A DNA stretch of 64,000 nucleotides, from the NCBI GenBank assembly GCA_030040995.1, contig JASHOS010000171.1:1-64000 (forward strand), read 5' to 3'. The stretch is from Terriglobia bacterium (GTDB lineage: Bacteria > Acidobacteriota > Terriglobia > UBA7540). The notes under the pieces are model-generated. The model did no database searches. It saw only the letters and a program-made list of their open reading frames with translations, and was not told the origin of the DNA. Shown piece by piece: positions 43,275 to 51,583 of this stretch. How positions within the stretch are numbered: the first letter of the stretch is position 1; every line of letters begins with the position of its first letter. The position numbers and the translations under genes were made by a program.

Positions 43275-44486
43275 ATGGCTGTGATACAACCTCCGAATTC
43301 GGGTAAAGCGGTGGTGCTGAGTGGCGCCAGAATGGTCAGGCTGGGAGGCGCGCAAGGCGCCTATTCCCGGTTCCAGGTAGGCAGCGCCGAGGTGAAGAAA
43401 AAGCAGGCGGCGCGGTGGCAGCCGGGAAGCGTTGGCCGTGTTAAATCCAAGGAGCTGGCGATTTTCACTCGCCAGTTTTCGGTGATGATTGATGCCGGGC
43501 TGCCTCTTGTCCAATGCCTCGAAATTCTTTCCGGCCAGCAACAAAACCAGAACTTTGCCAAGGCTCTTCAAGGGGTGCGGGCGTCCGTAGAAGGCGGCGC
43601 CACCCTCGCCAATTCCTTGCGGATTTTTCCCAAGGTCTTCGACGACCTCTATACGAACATGGTGGAAGCAGGGGAGGCAGGCGGCATTCTTGACGGAGTG
43701 CTTCGCAGGCTGTCCGCCTATATCGAAAAGTCGGTCAAGTTAAAGCGGGCGGTTCGCTCTGCCATGATTTATCCTGTCTCGGTGCTGGTGATTGCGGGCG
43801 GCGTTGTGTTCCTTCTGCTGTGGAAAGTCGTGCCCATTTTTGCAGAGCTCTTTAAAGGTCTCGGCGCCGCCCTGCCGCTTCCCACGCGCATTGTCATTGC
43901 GTCCAGCCACTACGCCGCTCATTACGGGTGGGCGGTGATTCTTGGGGATATTGCTCTCGGCTACGCCTTGAAACGGTATTATGCAACGGAAAGGGGCCGC
44001 ATGGCGGTGGACCGCGTGATCCTTAAAATCCCGGTTCTGGGCAGCGTCTTACGGAAGATTGCCGTGGCCCGCTTCACTCGTACATTGGGCACTCTGATTA
44101 CGAGCGGTGTCCCCATGCTTGAAGCGATGACGATAACGGCGCGGACCGCCGGCAATGCAGTCGTGGAAAAGGCGATTATGGCCGTCCGGAAGTCTGTCGA
44201 GAGCGGCCAGACCATCGTCGATCCCCTGCGCGCCACCGGTGTTTTTCCTAATATGGTCGTCCAAATGATCGGCGTCGGCGAGCAGACTGGAGCGCTGGAT
44301 GCGATGCTTCAGAAGGTCGCCGAGTTCTACGAGGACGAGGTAGACGCCGCCGTTGCGGATCTCCTCACGGCCATGGAACCCTTGATCATTCTCTTCCTCG
44401 GGGCGGTGGTGGGCGGTGTGGTTATCTCGATGTATCTTCCTCTCTTCAGCCTCATTGGTAAACTCGCCGGCGGCGCCGGAGGATAG
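43275..44486 (+). CDS. pilC: Type IV pilus inner-membrane platform protein PilC
   Basis: 403 residues with two GspF-type domains. Domain 1: KELAIFTRQFSVMIDAGLPL, LAIVQ-type helices and YTNMVEAGEAGGILDGVLRR. It is followed by a membrane helix (SAMIYPVSVLVIAGGVVFLL). Domain 2: FTRTLGTLITSGVPMLEAMT, MVVQMIGVGEQTGALDAMLQ and a last membrane helix (PLIILFLGAVVGGVVISMYL). It forms the platform on which PilB and PilT act. The first 55 residues are basic and poorly conserved. It starts 53 bp after pilT, so pilT-pilC are probably co-transcribed. Confidence 0.94.
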   Translation: MAVIQPPNSGKAVVLSGARMVRLGGAQGAYSRFQVGSAEVKKKQAARWQPGSVGRVKSKELAIFTRQFSVMIDAGLPLVQCLEILSGQQQNQNFAKALQGVRASVEGGATLANSLRIFPKVFDDLYTNMVEAGEAGGILDGVLRRLSAYIEKSVKLKRAVRSAMIYPVSVLVIAGGVVFLLLWKVVPIFAELFKGLGAALPLPTRIVIASSHYAAHYGWAVILGDIALGYALKRYYATERGRMAVDRVILKIPVLGSVLRKIAVARFTRTLGTLITSGVPMLEAMTITARTAGNAVVEKAIMAVRKSVESGQTIVDPLRATGVFPNMVVQMIGVGEQTGALDAMLQKVAEFYEDEVDAAVADLLTAMEPLIILFLGAVVGGVVISMYLPLFSLIGKLAGGAGG

Positions 44487-44489
44487 GTT

Positions 44490-45659
44490 TCAGCATAGCT
44501 TTGAGAGGCGACGGACGGCTTCGTCAAGCGTGGCATCAGTTTTGCTATAGCAGAACCGTACCTGCTGGTCGCCTGGGCCCGGCTGGCTGTAAAAGCTGCT
44601 CCCGGGAACAACCGCCACTCCGATTTCTTCCACCAGATACCGCGCAAACTCCACGTCGCTCGAAAAACCGAAGCGGGTGATATCCGTCATAATGTAGTAT
44701 GCCCCGTGCGGCTTGAAGCAGCGGAAACCGGCCTTCTCAAGCGCAGGCAAGAAGCGGTCGCGCCGGGCCAGGTATTGCTGCTGTATTTTTTTGTAGTACT
44801 CGTCTGGCATTTGAAGCGCTACAACGCCGGCTTCCTGCAAGGGCGCTGGAGCGCCGACCGTGATAAAGTCGTGCATTTTCCGGATTCCGCTGCTGATCTC
44901 TGGCGGCGCAATCACGTAGCCAACGCGCCAACCCGTTACACTGTAGGTCTTCGACAAGCTCTGAATGCTGATCGTCTGTTTCTGCATGCCCGGCAGCGTC
45001 GCCATCGAAATGTGACGGGTTCCATCATAAACGAGGTATTGGTAAATCTCGTCGCACACGGCGTAAACGTCCCAGCGCTGGCACAACTGGGCAATGGTTT
45101 CAAGCTCCTGACGAGTGAAAACCTTGCCCGTGGGATTGTTGGGCGTGTTTAGAACAACAGCCCGCGTGTTCTCGTTGAACGCCGCGGCCAGCTCGTCCGC
45201 ATCGAACGACCAATCGGGTGGGTGAAGCCGCACGAAGCGCGGCGTAGCCCCGCAGATAATCGCGTCCGGACCATAGTTTTCGTAAAACGGCTCGAAGATC
45301 ACCACTTCTTCGCCTGGATCAACAATGGCGAGCAGGGATGCAATCATGGCTTCCGTGGCGCCGCAGCAAACAGTCAATTCGCTCTCGGGATCGACCGCCA
45401 GTCCCGTATCTCGCTCGAATTGTCTGGCAATGGCGCAGCGAAACTCCCTGGCTCCCCATGTAATGGAATATTGGTTCACGTCAGCGCGGATGGCGCGCAC
45501 CGCAGCTTCCTTCACCTCGTCCGGCGCCGGAAAATCCGGGAAGCCCTGGGCGAGATTGATGGCGTTGTGTTGCATGGCCAGGCGCGTCATTTCACGAATT
45601 ACGGATTCGGTGAATTGCTGCGCTTTTCGGGAGATCGCCGCCCGTTCCGTAAGTTTCAT
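44490..45659 (-). CDS. PLP-dependent class I/II aminotransferase
   Basis: 389 residues. Fold-type I aminotransferase of the aspartate/methionine aminotransferase group: INLAQGFPDFPAPDEVKEAA, SITWGAREFRCAIARQFERD, VCCGATEAMIASLLAIVDPG, VVLNTPNNPTGKVFTRQELE (substrate/PLP region with Asn), VCDEIYQYLVYDGTRH (Asp), ISIQSLSKTYSVTGWRVGYV (Schiff-base Lys) and FCYSKTDATLDEAVRRL (Arg-region variant). Likely acts on methionine, aromatic amino acids or kynurenine-type substrates. ATG 45659 follows GGAGG at ten bases. It is convergent with pilC, leaving only three bases between stops. Confidence 0.9.
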   Translation of the reverse strand: MKLTERAAISRKAQQFTESVIREMTRLAMQHNAINLAQGFPDFPAPDEVKEAAVRAIRADVNQYSITWGAREFRCAIARQFERDTGLAVDPESELTVCCGATEAMIASLLAIVDPGEEVVIFEPFYENYGPDAIICGATPRFVRLHPPDWSFDADELAAAFNENTRAVVLNTPNNPTGKVFTRQELETIAQLCQRWDVYAVCDEIYQYLVYDGTRHISMATLPGMQKQTISIQSLSKTYSVTGWRVGYVIAPPEISSGIRKMHDFITVGAPAPLQEAGVVALQMPDEYYKKIQQQYLARRDRFLPALEKAGFRCFKPHGAYYIMTDITRFGFSSDVEFARYLVEEIGVAVVPGSSFYSQPGPGDQQVRFCYSKTDATLDEAVRRLSKLC

Positions 45660-45848
45660 AGTCAATGTTCCTCCGCAAGCCTTGCCGTCCGGTGGGCGCA
45701 GGCCTCAACCTAAAAGTTTATCGAGTTCTGCTGGAACCCTAAAGCATAGCACTTCAGACTCGCGACCTGCCGATTGCCCGGAGGGCAACACCGTGAATAG
45801 ACGTAGGTGGTAACCTACGGAAAGGAAAACGAAGAGAGGGAAGCTTTG

Positions 45849-47357
45849 ATGAATGCTCGCTACATTTTGGCTCTGGACCAGGGAACCACGAGTTCGCGCG
45901 CTCTACTGTTCGATCGCGCGGGACAAGTGGTGGGCTCTGCCCAGCAGGAATTCCCCCAATATTACCCTCAGCCTGCGTGGGTCGAACATGATGCCGAGGA
46001 GGTCTGGACGTCTCAGTGGAAGGTTGCGCAGGATGCCGTTGCGGCGGCAAAGGCGGACCCGGAAGAGATAGCCGGGATTGGCATCACCAATCAGCGGGAA
46101 ACTGTCGTGATGTGGGACCGCCAGTCGTCGAAGCCGGTTCGTCGCGCCATCGTGTGGCAATGCCGGCGCACGGCCCCCGATTGCGACCGGATAAGAGAAG
46201 AGGGCTTTGACCACGTGCTCCGCGAAAAGACGGGTCTTGTGGCCGATGCCTACTTTTCATCGACCAAGATTGCATGGCTGCTGAATGATATCCCCGGCGC
46301 TCGCTCCCTGGCAGAGCAGGGAAAACTTGCCTGCGGCACCATGGATAGCTGGCTGCTATGGAATCTGACACAAGGCCATATTCATGCGACGGATTGCTCG
46401 AACGCGTCGCGAACCCAGCTCTACAATATCCGCTCGCTCTCGTGGGATGATGAAATCCTGCGCTATTTTCGCATCCCTGTCTCCCTGCTGCCCAAGGTTA
46501 AGCCATCGAGTGGGATTTTGGGTGAAACGAATCTGTTCGGAACGCGCCGTCCCATCCCCATCGCCGGTGTTGCCGGAGATCAGCAAGCGTCTCTGTTTGG
46601 TCACCGGTGCCTCAACCCCGGAAGCGTAAAGAACACTTATGGCACGGGATGTTTCCTCCTGATGAATACCGGAACTCAGATACCTGTCTCGCAATCGGGG
46701 CTGCTCGCGACCATTGCCTGGCAGCGGGACGGACGTGCAACCTATGCGCTCGAAGGAAGCATTTTTATCGCCGGCGCCGCTGTGCAGTGGCTTCGCGATC
46801 AGATGGGCCTGATCCTCCACGCCAGCGAAACGGAGAGCGCGGCCCGGTCCGTGCCCGATACCGGCGGCGTTTATTTCGTCCCTGCCTTTGTGGGCCTGGG
46901 CGCGCCTTACTGGGACGCCTATGCGCGAGGAGTCATCACCGGAATCACGCGTGGCGCCACGCGCAACCATGTTATCCGCGCCGCTCTTGAAGCAATGGCT
47001 TTTCAAACGCGTGATGTTCTCGATTGCATGGCCCGCGATTGTGGACTCAGCCCTGGGGTACTGCGCGTGGATGGAGGAGCCGCAGTGAACGATTTCCTGT
47101 GCCAGTTTCAGGCTGATATTCTTGGCACTCCGGTGCAGCGCGCTTCCGAAATGGAGTGCACTGCTCTCGGCGCCGCCCTTCTTGCGGGCCTGGCCACGGG
47201 ATTCTGGGAGGACGAAAAAGACCTCGAGAGGCAATTGACTTCGTCGGTTCCCAGGGCAGGGAAGGCTCGCCGCTTTGATCCTCAATTGGAGCCAGGCAGG
47301 CGGGAAGAACTCTATGCGGGCTGGCAGCGCGCCGTCCGGTGCGCGCGAGCTCGTTGA
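45849..47357 (+). CDS. glpK: Glycerol kinase
   Basis: 502 residues, the normal size. It phosphorylates glycerol to glycerol-3-phosphate. FGGY-family hallmarks: ILALDQGTTSSRALLFDRAG, QEFPQYYPQPAWVEHDAEEV, IGITNQRETVVMWDRQS, AIVWQCRRTAPDCD, TDCSNASRTQLYNIRSLSWD, VAGDQQASLFGHRCLNPGSV, NTYGTGCFLLMNTG and RVDGGAAVNDFLCQFQADIL. ATG 45849 is placed by the conserved start and the AGAGGGA upstream; the frame is open to 45807. No glpF or glpD is adjacent. Confidence 0.96.
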   Translation: MNARYILALDQGTTSSRALLFDRAGQVVGSAQQEFPQYYPQPAWVEHDAEEVWTSQWKVAQDAVAAAKADPEEIAGIGITNQRETVVMWDRQSSKPVRRAIVWQCRRTAPDCDRIREEGFDHVLREKTGLVADAYFSSTKIAWLLNDIPGARSLAEQGKLACGTMDSWLLWNLTQGHIHATDCSNASRTQLYNIRSLSWDDEILRYFRIPVSLLPKVKPSSGILGETNLFGTRRPIPIAGVAGDQQASLFGHRCLNPGSVKNTYGTGCFLLMNTGTQIPVSQSGLLATIAWQRDGRATYALEGSIFIAGAAVQWLRDQMGLILHASETESAARSVPDTGGVYFVPAFVGLGAPYWDAYARGVITGITRGATRNHVIRAALEAMAFQTRDVLDCMARDCGLSPGVLRVDGGAAVNDFLCQFQADILGTPVQRASEMECTALGAALLAGLATGFWEDEKDLERQLTSSVPRAGKARRFDPQLEPGRREELYAGWQRAVRCARAR

Positions 47358-47376
47358 CCAAGGCAGCGAGGTGTTG

Positions 47377-48153
47377 TCACGCAGACAGTGCCGCCGCGGA
47401 GTCCGTATCGAGGAAGAGCAAGGCATTCGGGTGCGTGCGAAGGATGGTCGCCGGGCACGCGGGCGAAATCGCTTCGTGCAGGGTACGCCTTACAATCCGT
47501 GCCTTGCGTGGACCGGGAACGGAAAGGATCAACTCGGGCGCTCGCAGCAGCGCGGGAATGGTCAGCGTGATTGCTTGCCGGGGGACCTGGTCCAGAGTCT
47601 CAAACCATCCTTCATTCACCTGCTGTTGGCGGCAGACCTGATCGAGTGAAACAATCTTCACATCAACCGGATCCTCGAAATTGGCCTCGGCCGGATCATT
47701 GAAGGCCAAGTGCCCGTTTTCTCCAATGCCCAGCAGGCAGAGCTGCGGTTCGTAAGAGCGCAACAACTCCGCGTACTTTTGGCATGTCGCTTCAGCATTC
47801 TCCATCGCGCCGTCAATCTCATAGAACTGTTTCATAGGTACGCGGCTCACAAGATTCTCGCGCAAATACCGCCGAAACGAGGCCCGATGAGAGTTGGTGA
47901 TCCCCAAATACTCGTCCATATGGAAACCTACGACTTGTTTCCAGGGAATGTCTGGCATCGCTGTTAATGCCCGTAGGGTCGCCAGTTGAGATTCCCCGGT
48001 AGCAAAGATCACAGCCACCTCCGAATGCTGGCGGGCCAAGGCTCGCACCTGTTTCGCCGCTGCAGTGGCTGCAGCCTCCCCCATGTCCCCACAGGTTTCG
48101 TAGACTTCTACCTTGGGCTTATTGACACGAGAAGACGAAACTGGCTGAATCAT
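47377..48153 (-). CDS. Glucosamine-6-phosphate deaminase-like protein (NagB family)
   Basis: 258 residues. NagB/6-phosphogluconolactonase fold: VIFATGESQLATLRALT (phosphate loop), VVGFHMDEYLGI, HRASFRRYLRENLV, LCLLGIGENGHLAFNDPAEA and AITLTIPALLRAPELILSV. In classical NagB the motif reads GVGNDGHIAFNEP with catalytic Asp, His and Glu. Here Asp is Asn and Glu is Asp (GIGENGHLAFNDP), a variant found in a side branch of the family, so the reaction may differ. GGAGGTGA lies before the ATG, which overlaps the emrA stop by four bases. It is therefore the last gene of the efflux operon, an odd partner. Confidence 0.85.
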   Translation of the reverse strand: MIQPVSSSRVNKPKVEVYETCGDMGEAAATAAAKQVRALARQHSEVAVIFATGESQLATLRALTAMPDIPWKQVVGFHMDEYLGITNSHRASFRRYLRENLVSRVPMKQFYEIDGAMENAEATCQKYAELLRSYEPQLCLLGIGENGHLAFNDPAEANFEDPVDVKIVSLDQVCRQQQVNEGWFETLDQVPRQAITLTIPALLRAPELILSVPGPRKARIVRRTLHEAISPACPATILRTHPNALLFLDTDSAAALSA

Positions 48154-49415
48154 CGTACTTTCACCTCCGGTTCTACGGACATGCCGGGCCGGAGCGGGTG
48201 CTGGGGATCCAGGCCGTGTTCGAAGACAATCTTCACGGGGATTCGCTCGACCACCTTGACGTAATTCCCGGTAGCATTCTCAGGCGGCAACAAGCTGTAG
48301 CGCGCGCCGCTTGCACCAGCGATGTTCAAAATATGACCATCATAAGTACGATCGTAAGTGTCCACGTGGATTTTGACCGGCTGACCCGGCTTCATATACT
48401 TGAGTTGTGTCTCTTTGAAGTTGGCCGTAACCCAGATATTCTGGCTGTCCAGAGGAACAATCGTCATTAACTGCTGCCCTGGCGCGACATTCTGTCCCGG
48501 CTCGACAGATCGTTGCCCCACGATCCCGCTGACGGGCGCCACAATCGTCGTGTACCCGAGGTTCAGTTCGGCCTGATGCAAAACCGCAATCGCCTGCTTC
48601 GTCTGGGCCTCGGCGGCCACCGCTCGCGAGTGCTGCAGGGAAATTTGCTGAGGCCGCGTCATTGCGTAGTGTAATTGGGCCTGGGCTTGAGCGAGTTTAG
48701 CGCGGGCTTGGGTGACAGCCTGTTCCGTTGCCGCGGCGGAGGCCACCGCCGCCTCGACGGCGGCTGCTGTCCCCTTCTGCGTATCCACAGCTTGCGTATA
48801 AGTTAACTGTGGGATCTCATCCTTCGCCGCCAGCGGCTCGTATCGGGTTACATCATCCTGAGCCTTGAGATCATTCGCTTCGGCTTGCCGCAGTGACGCC
48901 TGGGCGGCGTCGAACTGCCGTTGCGCCGCGGCAAGCCCGGCTTGAGCATTCTGCACGTCGGCCTGGGCGCTGGAAAGAGCGCTGAAAGTATTCACAGAAG
49001 TAAGTGGAACGTTCGTCACAAGCGCCGCGGCACTGGCCTGGTCGTTGGCAAGGGTTGCCCTGGCGTTGGCGACAGCTACCTCGTAATCTGTCGGGTCGAG
49101 CTCCACCAGAACTGTGCCTGCCTTCACGTACACGTTGTTGTCTACCGTCACCCGTGTCACGAAGCCCGTGATCCGCGAATTGACCGGATAGATGTACCCA
49201 TCGATCTCGGCATCGTCTGTAGACTCCCAGGCAGCAAAGTACCGATACAGTAGAACCGACGACACAATCACCACAATGGCGATCACCGCAAACAAGATTC
49301 GCCGGCGTGCTTTCTTGGGGCGCCCGGGAGGCGTGCCCGGACCCACTCCTGTCCCATTCGATTTTGGCGCGGCGGGAGCAACCGGCGCCGGCGTCTGCGT
49401 GGATGTATCAGGCAT
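48150..49415 (-). CDS. EmrA/HlyD-type membrane fusion protein of an MFS efflux pump
   Basis: 421 residues. A Pro/Gly-rich cytoplasmic start, one membrane helix (RRILFAVIAIVVIVSSVLLY), a biotinyl-lipoyl-like half (DDAEIDGYIYPVNSRITGFV, VKAGTVLVELDPTDYEVAV), a long alpha-helical hairpin rich in Ala and Gln (about residues 110-270), the second lipoyl half (LGYTTIVAPVSGIVGQRSVE, PGQNVAPGQQLMTIVPL) and a beta barrel (WVTANFKETQLKYMKPGQPV). It links the inner-membrane MFS transporter to TolC. GGAGTGAGG precedes the start, two bases after the tolC-like stop. Confidence 0.93.
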   Translation of the reverse strand: MPDTSTQTPAPVAPAAPKSNGTGVGPGTPPGRPKKARRRILFAVIAIVVIVSSVLLYRYFAAWESTDDAEIDGYIYPVNSRITGFVTRVTVDNNVYVKAGTVLVELDPTDYEVAVANARATLANDQASAAALVTNVPLTSVNTFSALSSAQADVQNAQAGLAAAQRQFDAAQASLRQAEANDLKAQDDVTRYEPLAAKDEIPQLTYTQAVDTQKGTAAAVEAAVASAAATEQAVTQARAKLAQAQAQLHYAMTRPQQISLQHSRAVAAEAQTKQAIAVLHQAELNLGYTTIVAPVSGIVGQRSVEPGQNVAPGQQLMTIVPLDSQNIWVTANFKETQLKYMKPGQPVKIHVDTYDRTYDGHILNIAGASGARYSLLPPENATGNYVKVVERIPVKIVFEHGLDPQHPLRPGMSVEPEVKVR

Positions 49416-49417
49416 AG

Positions 49418-50830
49418 TTACCTCACTCCTAAATATTGCAGGCCCGACTCTTCCGCAACCCCAATGGCCAGCGCGAGTGAGATCTTCGCTACGTTGAACG
49501 AGTAAAGACTGGCGATGTAGGATTGGTTGGCCGCAGCCACCGATTCCTGCGCCTCGACGACCTCGAGATTGTCAGCTACGCCCGCCTTGAAACGGTCCTG
49601 AGCCTGCGCCAAGGTTTGGTTGCCAAGATTAACGTTACTCTCGGCCACCTTTACCAGTTCGGACGAAGATTGGAGATTGAAGAAGGCCGTGCGTACTTGT
49701 TCGTCGATCTTGCCTCCCAGGTCGGCTAGTTCTGCCTGGCGCCGGCGAAGCGTCGAATTCGCCTGCAGCTTGTCCGCCCGCACCAAGCTTCCCTGGAAGA
49801 CGGGGATATTGAGCGTGAGAGCGAAATCGAACGTCTCATGCGAGGTGCCGAAGTTCGGACTGCCGATATCCCCGAAGTCCGTGGCGGTTGACAACGACGG
49901 ATAGTTCTCCGCCCTAGCCGCCTGGATGGCCAGTTCCGCCGCTCGAAGCTGTGCTTTGTCGCTGAGGTAGTCAGGTCTGGTTGAATAAGCCCGACTAAGC
50001 GCCTGTTGTAAGGTGATTCCGGCCAGAGGCGCATAAGGGATTATGTCCGTCAAACGAAATTGCTGGCCATTTGGAAGTCCAATCACCCGCGCCAGGGCGA
50101 GTTTATCGATGTTGAGCTGGTTTTCGGCGGCAATCAGCCGCTGCTGCTGGGTTTGCAGCTCCACGTGTGCCCGAAGCTCGTCAATGCTCGCAATCACGCC
50201 ATGCTTGTGCAAGTCCACGTCATTCTCGTAAAGCGTCTGGGACGTTTTGACCTGGGCGCGAATTGAGTCCACGTTAGCAGCATCAGAAATCACAAAAAGA
50301 TAAGCGCTGGCCGTGGTGTACACCACCAGGTCACGGTCGCTCCGGTAGGCGTACTGCGACGCCCTTTCGGATTCCGAAGCCGATTTCCAGTTTTTGATGT
50401 CGGACCAGTTGAAGATTTCCTGGGAGAGATAAGCACGGGCATCGGCAACACCAAACGGCCCCAGAACCATCGGGAGGGTGATAGGGCCCAAAGTGCTGGG
50501 GAAGCCCAGTGCCCTAAGGTTAATCTGCTGCACCGTGCCGCTGAGGCGCGCGTTCAGATTTGGTAGCAACGCGTTCAAGTCGCGCAGACGTTCAGCGCGA
50601 GCCGCCCGGGCATTTTCCTGACTTTCGATCTCACCCAGGTTGTATCTCAGGGCCCGATTGAACGCGTCGCTCAGGGAAAGATCCAGCGTTGTTGGCGTCG
50701 CCTGGCCTGTGGGCACGCTGCCTTGAAACGCACTTTGCGCCTGGGCGCCCGCCCGCATCGGCAGGGCAAAATAGAAGGCCGAAAGTGCCAAGAATGAGAC
50801 CAGACGTCCAACCCGGCGGTCATAAGACAT
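49418..50830 (-). CDS. TolC-family outer-membrane efflux protein
   Basis: 470 residues. Signal peptide up to MRAGAQA. Two repeats of the outer-membrane efflux protein domain: LSLSDAFNRALRYNLGEIES... to about residue 250, and GITLQQALSRAYSTRPDYLS... to the end, each with long coiled helices. QVRTAFFNLQSSSELVKVAE and VVEAQESVAAANQSYIASLY are typical. It forms the outer-membrane tunnel of the EmrAB-like pump coded on both sides. GGAGG before the ATG. Confidence 0.93.
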   Translation of the reverse strand: MSYDRRVGRLVSFLALSAFYFALPMRAGAQAQSAFQGSVPTGQATPTTLDLSLSDAFNRALRYNLGEIESQENARAARAERLRDLNALLPNLNARLSGTVQQINLRALGFPSTLGPITLPMVLGPFGVADARAYLSQEIFNWSDIKNWKSASESERASQYAYRSDRDLVVYTTASAYLFVISDAANVDSIRAQVKTSQTLYENDVDLHKHGVIASIDELRAHVELQTQQQRLIAAENQLNIDKLALARVIGLPNGQQFRLTDIIPYAPLAGITLQQALSRAYSTRPDYLSDKAQLRAAELAIQAARAENYPSLSTATDFGDIGSPNFGTSHETFDFALTLNIPVFQGSLVRADKLQANSTLRRRQAELADLGGKIDEQVRTAFFNLQSSSELVKVAESNVNLGNQTLAQAQDRFKAGVADNLEVVEAQESVAAANQSYIASLYSFNVAKISLALAIGVAEESGLQYLGVR

Positions 50831-50861
50831 CGCGCCTCCTCAACCAAACATGAAATGCAGC

Positions 50862-51491
50862 TCAGCTCTCGTGCTTTGCGTACCGGGCGACTGCATCGAG
50901 GATGATCTCAACCGCCATTTCATTGCCGAGGCCGGAGTTGACCATAAGGTGGAAACGATGCCTTCCGGGCCATTCGACGTTGAAATACTGCTTAACGAAG
51001 TCCGCGCGGTCGCGGTCTACGGTCTCTGCCAACTCGGTCGCTTCCTTCTCGGTCTTACCTCTTGCGCGGAGCCGGCGGACCTTATCCTGAAAGGGAGCGT
51101 AAACGAAGACGTGAAAGGCATCAGGCCGGTTTCCAAGGTAATAAGCGGACCCTCGCCCCACGATCACGCACTGACCGGCGTCGGCGATCGCGGGCAGGAT
51201 CTTCTGCACGACGTCGCGAATGCAATCGGCGTCCACCATCTTCATCCGCTGGGCGTTTTGGACCCCTTCGTGACTCCCACGCATGAAAGCCCTGAAAAGG
51301 CGGTAGTAGGCCGGGTCTCTTCGCTCCCGGCGTTCCTCCACGGCCCGGCAGTCGCAGTCCAATCGGCGTGCAATTTCCTCGGTTAGCAAATGGTCCCAGA
51401 GCTTCCAGCCCAATCGAGACGCCAACGCCGCCGCAATATCGGCGCCTCCCGCCCCATATTCCCGATCAACCGTAACGATTCGAGTGGTCAT
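50862..51491 (-). CDS. Cytidylate kinase-like family protein
   Basis: 209 residues. It begins TTRIVTVDREYGAGGADIAA, the altered P-loop that defines the cytidylate-kinase-2 type family, followed by LGWKLWDHLLTEEIARRL, an inserted helical region, AGQCVIVGRGSAYYLGNRPD, FHVFVYAPFQDKVRRLRARG and YFNVEWPGRHRFHLMVNSG. It should bind a nucleotide and perhaps phosphorylate a small molecule, but the substrate of this branch is not known to me. It lies between the MFS transporter gene and the tolC-like gene on the same strand, 32 bp before the latter, which suggests a role tied to the pump. A longer frame to 51563 lacks a site. Confidence 0.85.
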   Translation of the reverse strand: MTTRIVTVDREYGAGGADIAAALASRLGWKLWDHLLTEEIARRLDCDCRAVEERRERRDPAYYRLFRAFMRGSHEGVQNAQRMKMVDADCIRDVVQKILPAIADAGQCVIVGRGSAYYLGNRPDAFHVFVYAPFQDKVRRLRARGKTEKEATELAETVDRDRADFVKQYFNVEWPGRHRFHLMVNSGLGNEMAVEIILDAVARYAKHES

Positions 51492-51583
51492 AGATTTCTC
51501 AAACCAATAAGCGGTCAGCAAGCGACGAGTCTTAGCGGGGTCGCCGATAGCACGGATAGCCACGCTGACCGCTCACGGTGGCG